Below are positions 56,433 through 64,000 of a DNA stretch of 64,000 nucleotides, piece after piece; position 1 is the stretch's first letter; each line of letters opens with the position of its first letter. Location: positions 43,730,321-43,794,320 of the forward strand of contig NC_057922.1 of assembly GCF_018873765.1 (NCBI RefSeq), given 5' to 3'. Origin of the DNA: Telopea speciosissima (lineage: Eukaryota; Streptophyta; Magnoliopsida; Proteales; Proteaceae). The translations under genes and the position numbers were made by a program. The notes beneath the pieces were generated by a model. That model was not told the DNA's origin and did no database searches. It saw only the letters and a list, made by a program, of their open reading frames with translations.

Positions 56433-58693
56433 ATGTCCAACACACAAGTCAACATGGAAGATGAGCCCGATTGTGGCTCAGATGCTGATGTGATGTCCGA
56501 TGATGGACTTTACATTCCTGGAATTTCAGCAACAGAACCTGCTGGCACAACAACCGTTGAAATAGATGTTACCAAGAGGAAAAGAAGGAGTATTGTTTGG
56601 GAGGAGTTTGAAATTCTTGAGGGGAAGGGTTTTAGTGATGGGAAGGAACGAGCGAAATGCAATAGGTGTAGGCAAATCTATAAGGCTGATAGTACTGCTA
56701 ATGGAACTAGAACCCTTAGGAGACATATTTTACATTGCCCAAAACGGAAAAACAAAGGACCAACCCAAATGACTCTGGGTGTTAATGATGGGAAATTAAT
56801 GTTAAGAGATAAAAAGTTTGACCAAGTCTGGGTGCGTGATAAGGTCACGAGGCTTATTGTGAGACATGAGTTACCTTTAATCTTTGTTGAGTATGAGGAG
56901 TTTAGGGAATTAATCACATACATTTTTCCTGACTACACCCATATTACCCGCAACACACAAATGGCGGAGATTTTGAAGTTTTACAATTTGGAGTCCAGTA
57001 GAATCCATAATCTACTCAAGTCATTTAATTGGAAGATTTCTTTGACAAGTGATCTATGGACATCCATCACCAATGATGGATACTTATCTTTGACTGGCCA
57101 TTATATTGATAAGGATTGGGTGTTGCATAAGAAATTATTGAAGTTTTGCATTATGCCTCCTCCACATACTGGCATCAATATTTGTGAAATGGTTTCAAAG
57201 ATCTTGTCTGAGTGGGGTATTGATCGAAAATTGTTTTCAATTACTTTGGATAATGCTACTTCTAATTTCAGCTTTGTTGAGTTGTTGAAGAGAAATCTGA
57301 ATTTGAAGAATGCTCTTTTATGTAAAGGAGAATTCTTTCATAATAGGTGTTGTGCTCATATTCTCAATCTCATTGTACAAGATGGACTAAAGAACATAGA
57401 CGAGTCTGTGGCATTGATTCGATCTAGTATAGCCTATGTGAAAAGATCACAAGCAAGGAAAATGAAATTCTTAGATATTTGTAAGCAATTGTCATTACCA
57501 AGTAGTAAGGGGTTGCATGGAGATGTCACCACAAGGTGGAACTCAACTTATATCATGCTTAATTCTGCTTTATTTTATCGGAAAGCATTTGAGAACCTTG
57601 GACTAGTGGGGGACAATTATAAAACTTGTCCAGATTCTGATCAATGGTTAAAGATTGAAAAATTGATGGGTTTTTTGCATCCCTTCTATGAAATCACTGT
57701 TTTGCTTTCAGGTTCTAAGTATCCTACATCAAATTTGTATTTTGAGAATGTTTGGGAGATTCACAAAAGTTTGTTAGAAGAGGTATCACATGGGCTTAGT
57801 TTTATGAGGCCAATGGCAATTGAAATGAAAAAGAAATTTGACAAATATTGGAGGAACTATAGTCCAATTTGGGCCATTGCCTTGATGTTCGATCCTCGCT
57901 ACAAGCTTAGTTTTGTGACTTGGGCATTTGCTAAGCTTGCTCCTTTGGACCCAACTGGAATTGATATGGGAAACAATGTGAAATCTGCTTTGTATCAGCT
58001 TTTTAATGAATACAAGAGTATGAATGCAAGTGATTATGAGATTCCAATACTATTCACTCGTCCTGGGAAATCTAGAACCAGAACTGTAAGTAAATTTTAC
58101 ATTTCTTGTAATTTTGATTTATTTTTGAAGTTGCAAGTTTCCATATTCATTGCTAATCTTATTAATGACTCATATTTTTCAATTTCTATAGGAATTTATG
58201 CAATCTGTGATTACTAAGGCAGATAATGGAACTAAATCTCAGCTAGATGTGTATCTAGATGAACCCAAGATTCTATTCAGTGATCATGATGATGAGTATG
58301 ATGTGTTGGCTTTTTGGAAGGCGAATGGGTCAAGGTATCCAGATGTGGCTCGGATGGCTCGTGATATCTTAGCTTATACCAGTTTCAACGGTTGCATCCG
58401 AGTCGACTTTTAACGCTGGGGTCGTGTTATTGACAAATATCGGAGCAAACTACTACCTACCAACGCTGAAGCACTGATATGTCTTCGAGACTGGATGTTT
58501 GATATAGATTTCAGATGTAATTTTTCAATTTCCATTAAGTTATTTTTCATTTTTGCTTACTTTAGTTGCTAAATTACTATCTTATATTCTTATGTATGTA
58601 GCTGAACCTGTTAATGATCCCGTTGATGTGGACAATGCGCTAGGAAATGTGCTTGGACGGTTGCAGATTGAAAGGGAGACCGGAGACTGGTGA
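56433..58693 (+). pseudogene. hAT transposase (BED finger, RICESLEEPER-like)
   Basis: Start at ATG 56433 (MSNTQVNMEDEPD); the frame is open further upstream but only with hydrophobic intron-like sequence. Exon 1 ends at 58085 (GTAAGT donor), exon 2 is 58192-58516, and exon 3 is 58602-58693 (TGA). A BED zinc finger has CNRCRQIYKAD and LRRHILHC. The RNase-H-like core has SLTSDLWTSITNDGY, ITLDNATSN and RCCAHILNLIVQDGL, then DVTTRWNSTY. The C-terminal dimerisation region begins DVYLDEPKIL. It is broken by an extra base near 58374 and a missing G near 58415; between them the frame meets a TAA. Without them it would read on through exon 3. Cut-and-paste activity needs this domain, so the copy is likely dead. 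Confidence 0.9.
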
Positions 58694-58960
58694 GCCTTCA
58701 GGTTATAATAGATAGAGATGGATTTGCTCGAGCCTGTTGAAAAGGTAGTTTGCATTTGCACACATTTCTTTATTTATTATTTGATTCTTAAGAAAATATA
58801 ACAATTGTTGATCTTTGGAGTTAAATATATATATTTTTTTTATTCTTGTGTGTGCAGGACATGTTATTTCACTTTTGGTCTCAACTCTCAAGTCTTATGT
58901 TGTGTTATCGTTCTTGAGGAATGAAGAACATAATTATTTTAAGGGAACATTAATTCTTAA

Positions 58961-59140
58961 TGTTGAACTTTTAAGACTTTTAAGTGGATGTTCAATGTTG
59001 TATGGACTTTTACGTAAATGTTGCATGAATTTTTAAATGTTGAACTTTTAAAACTTTTAAGTGGATGTTCAATGTTGTATGGACTTTTAAGTATATGTTG
59101 CATGAATTTTTAAGTAAATGTTGTATGGACTTTTAAGTGG
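58961..59140 (+). repeat. 77-base tandem repeat in hAT 3' region
   Basis: 'tgttgaacttttaa' starts at 58961 and again at 59038 (period 77), followed by a partial third unit. The unit itself contains smaller repeats of 'ttgtatggacttttaagt'. Confidence 0.8.
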
Positions 59141-59462
59141 GTCACATCTTGTAATTGCATTTGAAAATCTTCTTGGGTTCCACTTCCATATGATATGAAC
59201 TTTTATCTAATGTTCAAATGTTGTTCTTCTAAGAGAAAGAAAAGAAAAATAAACACTAATCGGATCTTAGTAGTCATATAAAACCGGTACCAAACCGAAT
59301 CCAAACCGTTGTCATAAACCGAAACCGGCACGAAACCAAACCGCACCGAAATCGAAACCGCACCAAAACCGAACATTTCTTAATGGTTTGGTTTCGGTTT
59401 GTATAAAAGTCACACCGAAACCGAAAAACCCGAACCGGCCCGTTGACACCCCTAACATAGAT

Positions 59463-59666
59463 GATTGATCAACGCTATTAACTCTCAAAATGTCTAGTCA
59501 CAATAGAAAATTGTGGTTTAGTTTCACCATCCTTTTACATGTAAGTTACAAACAAAGATGTCAAGCTAAGGGATTTAGGAACCATGAGGAACGCTCAGAG
59601 TAAGCATCGCTCGCAATCCCTATAGACTAAACGATATTTACACTACCTCCCATCTATAATGTGTGC
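59463..59666 (-). other. Annexin 3' flank / likely 3' UTR
   Basis: Only about 200 bases separate the hAT element from the annexin stop codon. The 3' UTR must lie here or extend into the element. Confidence 0.4.
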
Positions 59667-62600
59667 CTACTGGTCAGGACCCAAAAGAGAGAGAAGAAAG
59701 GTCCTATAATAGCCCGAAGTGTCGGAGTGAATTGCGTCGAACAATGTCTTTCCATGTTTCTTCTGGTACTCTGCCTTTATACACTCCATATCAATCTCAG
59801 TCCTTGTCACAACTATCCTTGTTAGTGTCTTTTCATCTGTTCCCAAGCCTTTCATTGCCTTATACAAAACCTGCAATGTTTCAGGGCACAAAAGCCATTC
59901 TCATGTCGGCTAACATACAACTATATAAAAGGATAGTAAAACAAAATTCTACAAAGGTTCAAAAATAAGAAAATTTTCCCTGGTATCATGTGAAACACTT
60001 AGCCGTCTAGGGATGAAACTCAGACATCAATTATCAACAAAGGGTCTTGCAGGAAAGAAAAACTGAGGCAAGATACCTTTGCGAAATACTTGGAAGGATT
60101 CTCTGCACATCGAAGGATTGTCAAAAGGGCAATCTGAAAATTTCCAGATGTTTCCTTCTTTATTGCCTGCAACAGACCAAACCTGTTTAATAATCACAAT
60201 TAGTACATCAAATGGTTACAGTTATGGATATTTACCCGTTTCAGGGAGTTCCCATACATGCTATGGTACATCAGATTAGTAGCAGCCAACTGTGGTCTAC
60301 TCCGTTCACTGAAAATTTGGATGAAGGGCTTTTTATCCGTTCCCCATTCCTTCTCTCCAGCATCAAAAAGACCCGCAGCGTCCTTCTCTGCCAACATTTG
60401 ATCAACTTCTGGACCTTCATAGCGCGTCTTCGTTATATATGCATGCAGTAGCTGCAGAATAGTAATTTACATCAATGGCTTTTAAGAAATTATCACTCTC
60501 ATTTTCTTACCAAATTTCTAGAGAAAAAACAGTGACAAATCTCGACAGGATGCAATTTGGCTATGTCCTCTGTAGTTTATTTGGAAGTTAAACAGGAAGA
60601 AGGAATGGGGCACCACACAGCCATTCTGGAAAAATGATAGACAATCCCAGTATTTCTGCAGAGATCAGATGATACACGACCAAAATAACTAAACTGTTTG
60701 CTCAGGGAGTCCCCAGGCAAATTCATTGAATATTTAAGTACTCTTTACACTTCATGAGTGTATGTAATCCATTTGCCACTGTAGGGATGGCTTCTTGGAT
60801 TTATATCAAATCATTTAAACCAGTAAGCTTAAAGTGACCTGGCAACATTATGAAGCATAGTAAAACTTCATTCAGATCAATTTCAAGGAAAGAAAACACT
60901 AAGCATCTATTTATATATTTTTTCTTGATTTTATCTTCTCTGCAAAGTCGTTTTTTTCTCTTTTCCTATGAAAGATTACAGTTAATGACTCTGAACGATG
61001 GAAGAACTTTTAAGTATTCAATACTTTCCAACAGCAAATTATTAGAAAGATATACAACAGATACAACACTAGAATGCAACAAACACAGTAACACAACCTT
61101 GACCAAACCTAAAATTGATTCAAAAGGATGTCTAGCATACTGCATAAATGGAATAAATAATACAGGTCACTCTTGGTGATTACTACTCTCATTAGTAATC
61201 TCACACATGAAGAACCAAAGCATATAAAATCATGTGATGATCAATCTGCAAATTGTTAATTAATCCAGCCGAATATGATGGTTTCTTATTCCTGTCAACC
61301 TCTTAATTAATCCAAACAGTATTATGGAGATAAAACATACCTCCATTAGGACTGAGTAATACTTCCATTCTGTCCAACGCAAAAGCTCCACTATGCACGC
61401 TGATGGCTTCCTACTTTGATGCACTTGTGAGACTCAAAACTCTTTGAATCTCACTGTTACTTATCACTTAAGGTTTCTGGCTTTGGCTGGTCTTTCTCAA
61501 ATTCAGAGATAGATTCAGTAATATCCGCTACTTTCTCTGCGAAGCCATGTTTAATCCTTATGGGCTATTTAATGTTCAAAATGGAAATTCTAACCCATGA
61601 ATCATCTCGGTAATTTTTTTTAAATGATCCAAGTTACTGGGTTTAGTCAGCAGGTCAAACCAACCCGATTTAATACCATGTTACAACCGATTATCCTAAA
61701 ATCTCAAGCTGATAATTAAGGGGCACAACAATGTATACAAACACACAACACCACTCAAGGTCTAGCAGCTTATGTTTATCTAGTAGAAATGGGTAATAAG
61801 GTATAAAAATATAAACCTTAATCTTGTTTCTTTGAGATGTAACAAACAGAGCTAGTTACCGCAACATCAAGTTGTGGAATTAGTTATAAGAATATTTCCT
61901 GAAAATTTAATCTCAAAGAATACATGCTCCTAGTAGCCCTGTGCAGTTGAGCATAAGATTAGATATTCCTAAACATTTACAATGACGATATGCCTCATAT
62001 TTCAGAATTGCAGAATCAGACCTGAAGGATATGAAGGCCAGTTTAAGAATGTGTCAGAAACTTTAATTAAGGAAAAGTTTATGCCTTTGCTGATTTGACG
62101 CATCAAACCATGAGGTCAGAAATTGATATCGCCACAGCATGCCACTAATCTTATCTAGGTAGTATTATTATGATATATAAAAGTAGATGGTTGTCGCAAC
62201 CCTAGCAGGCGAGGTGGTAATGTCTAGTAGCAAGAATAGAACCCCTTCGAAACTCAACAGATCACTTTCAAACTACCACAATGAACAGGAAAAAATGAGG
62301 TGATTCAGAATTTACAGGACTTGACAGAAATAGGCACACCAGATTAGCAGGACTGTTGAAAATCTTGCCTCAGGTTTTTTGGTTAGTGGATTTGCCAAGA
62401 AATTTGCAGGAATTTCTTAAAAAATTAATAAAACCAAACACTGAACCAGAACAGTTGGATATTGATTCAAAATTACCCTGAAATCAAGGTCTATAAAGTT
62501 CTGAAGTACATTATTCATGCCTACACAGTAAGTGTCTTTGATTGTGATTTCAGTGTTCCAATAAATAAGAATCTTAAGAGTTCATAAATAAGAAAAAGAT

Positions 62601-63372
62601 ATATGGTGAAGTTAGAAGGGTAGCCTAAAAGTGTCCACCCAGTTGCTGGTATCAGGAAGGGTCAAATTATGCTGAGTCCTATAGCATGTAAAAGCATCTA
62701 TCTCAATATAATATTTTGCAATGTATTCATGAATTTGAGAACCCAATTCAAATAATCTATCTAACAGAAACAATGTTTATGAGAGAGAAGGATTACTTCT
62801 TTTAAAACACCAGGGGCTTTAGATTCAATATCTTGCTCAAGGTCACAAAACTTGGAATGGTAAACTTGTTTTAATTGCTGGATCTGGGAAGGGGCACGAG
62901 AACATATTACTTCAATCACAGCTTGCATATCAATGAAACCACTCAATGCTTCTCTAAGAATTGTTGCATCACGTACTGCTGGATCATGCATCCAGAGTAA
63001 AACTGCTTTCTGAAACAGGTAAAAGATCAATTAGAGGAAGAACACAAAAGTAGAAAAGTCAAATAATTGGAATTTATATTCTGAGGCATTGACAATTAAC
63101 CAGTAATTTCTTCTTAAAGACTAGAAAGTATAAGCAGATTTTTTGCAATGAACATGAATTGACAAACAATATCATCAGTTCTTTCAAGAGTAACAAAAAA
63201 GGCATATTCAGGTATTCTGATGATACCTTGAAATCTCCACTAAGATCTGCAGATAGCCGCTCCATCAAGTCCTCAGTATACGTGGTTTTGTACTCTTGTT
63301 GGATGAGAGCACGTTGTGTTGCATCACGATGAGCAAGGACACTGATAACTTCACCTTTGTCACAGCAAAATC
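59667..63372 (-). CDS. Annexin D5-like, exons 2-6
   Basis: Minus-strand exons with GT/AG borders: 63372-63229, 63009-62797, 60451-60236, 60166-60077 and 59870-59667 (stop TAG). Together they encode about 289 residues of a usual 315; exon 1 (about 27 residues) is not in the window. Exon 2 starts repeat I ([20 protein letters not shown]), exon 3 has [18 protein letters not shown], exon 4 RYEGPEVD and [15 protein letters not shown], exon 5 [17 protein letters not shown]. Repeat IV keeps a complete type II calcium motif, GLGT followed by 38 residues and Asp. In repeat I the second Gly of GxGC is Cys. Annexins bind acidic phospholipids in a calcium-dependent way. Similarity is closest to the annexin D5 type. 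All frames are intact. Confidence 0.95.
60452..62796 (-). other. Annexin intron 3 (2.3 kb)
   Basis: The intron runs between donor GAA|GTAATC (62797/62796) and acceptor TCTGCAG (60452). It is AT-rich with no coding or transposon features that I can identify. Confidence 0.8.
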
Positions 63373-64000
63373 CTGAAGGCATCGAGGTACAAATAGGTCA
63401 ACCACACATAATCAAACAAAATTATGCAATTGATTGATGATATGCTCATGGAAAATCTCTTAAAACAACTATACAGTTTATATATCAGTCCCACCAAGTT
63501 TCATCAACTATTGGGACATCTCTCACCTCCCTTCACCCTCAAAACTCTGCCTATGTATGAAGGTGTTAGAAGGACTCAGAATGAATCTCCTATAGTGGCT
63601 TACTCCTTAAGATGTGTTCCTTTTAAAAAATGGTTCCAAGCTATAAATAGAGCAACTCTGCTTGCCTTGTGAACAGGGCATAACCCACATTGTAGCAGCA
63701 TTGGAGCCAAATTTAGCAGTTTTGGACTCTAATGCAGTTTCCTACATCCAAGAATGATAATCGATCTTGGTTATCTGGATGTTTGCTTTAAAATTGATGC
63801 TTGTTTCGAGCTTGCAAAACTTGGTGAAACCATATGTACAGGACAATTAACAGAGCTACTAATCTTTTAACCTTTTCTTGCACATATCACAATGATTTGA
63901 TTTTGTTCCTGTTTTTGATTTGTCAGGAATCTTCTTTAATGTTTCTAGGTATTGTTACAGGAAGAAGGTTTATATTAGTAAAGATTTTAAAATCAAATAG
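63373..64000 (-). other. Annexin intron 1, partial
   Basis: Sequence upstream of exon 2 to the window edge. No exon 1 was found, so this is probably intron sequence. A small open frame on the plus strand (63424-63672) has no recognised family. Confidence 0.65.

Larger units (their letters stand above)
53994..59454 (+). mobile_element. hAT transposon, 5.5 kb
   Basis: The terminal inverted repeats are TAGGGGTGTCAA at both ends, followed inward by repeats of 'ccgaacc' and 'ccgaaacc' type in the subterminal regions. ACATAGAT (53986-53993 and 59455-59462) is an exact 8-bp TSD, the hallmark of the superfamily. The element carries a BED-finger transposase on the plus strand with three exons and an upstream untranslated region. 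The transposase is interrupted by small indels, so the copy is probably not autonomous. Confidence 0.95.

Noticed and set aside
60452-62796. Nested element or RNA gene in the large annexin intron
   Set aside because: No TIR, TSD, coding domain or RNA-gene hallmark was found.
63424-63672. 82-codon plus-strand ORF near the right edge
   Set aside because: Lies in an annexin intron, has no family match and no splice or promoter support.

Overview
This is nuclear DNA from a flowering plant. The evidence is intron-split host genes with GT/AG borders, an annexin of plant type, a DUF1677 protein, plant LTR-retrotransposon lineages, and plant hAT, PIF/Harbinger and Mutator-like elements. The sequence alone does not fix the species. 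Most of the window is transposable elements sitting between a few host genes, and many elements can be delimited to the base because their target-site duplications (TSDs) survive.

Layout, left to right. 1-5905 is old LTR-retrotransposon debris: degenerate repeats, an LTR-like block, a dead chromovirus integrase/chromodomain and its long 3' LTR, which carries three palindromic modules. 6079-6760 looks like the last two exons of an unrecognised host gene, followed by an AATAAA signal. 8016-16103 is an 8.1-kb PIF/Harbinger element with a TTA TSD. It carries a transposase with one in-frame stop, a Myb/SANT-like ORF1 and a GRF zinc-finger gene. It also holds captured exon fragments of a serine carboxypeptidase-like gene and a SYP61-type syntaxin gene.

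18326-29492 is a young Tat/Retand-type Ty3/gypsy element (TSD TCACC). Its LTRs are nearly identical, its gag-pol is broken by a few stops, and it has a separate antisense gene with its own TATA box and introns. 31166-31504 is a single-exon DUF1677 gene. 32198-37080 is a non-autonomous Mutator-like element with long inverted arms (9-bp TSD); a 148-bp foldback MITE sits in its left arm, and the right arm keeps the empty site.

37749-48619 is a minus-strand Ty1/copia element (TSD CGTAC), split by a nested Athila-like gypsy element at 41873-45690 (TSD GTATA). 48975-50790 is a 5'-truncated LINE. 53994-59454 is a hAT element (TSD ACATAGAT). It may have landed in the last exon of a host gene, where the first three bases of its own terminal repeat act as the stop codon. 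59667-63372 holds exons 2-6 of an annexin D5-like gene on the minus strand; its first exon lies beyond the right edge.

The annexin and DUF1677 genes are the only host genes that look functional. No element has a fully intact coding set: each autonomous-type element carries stops, frameshifts or active-site changes. The most unusual structures are the gene-capturing Harbinger element, the antisense gene of the Tat element, and the MITE/long-arm element pair.
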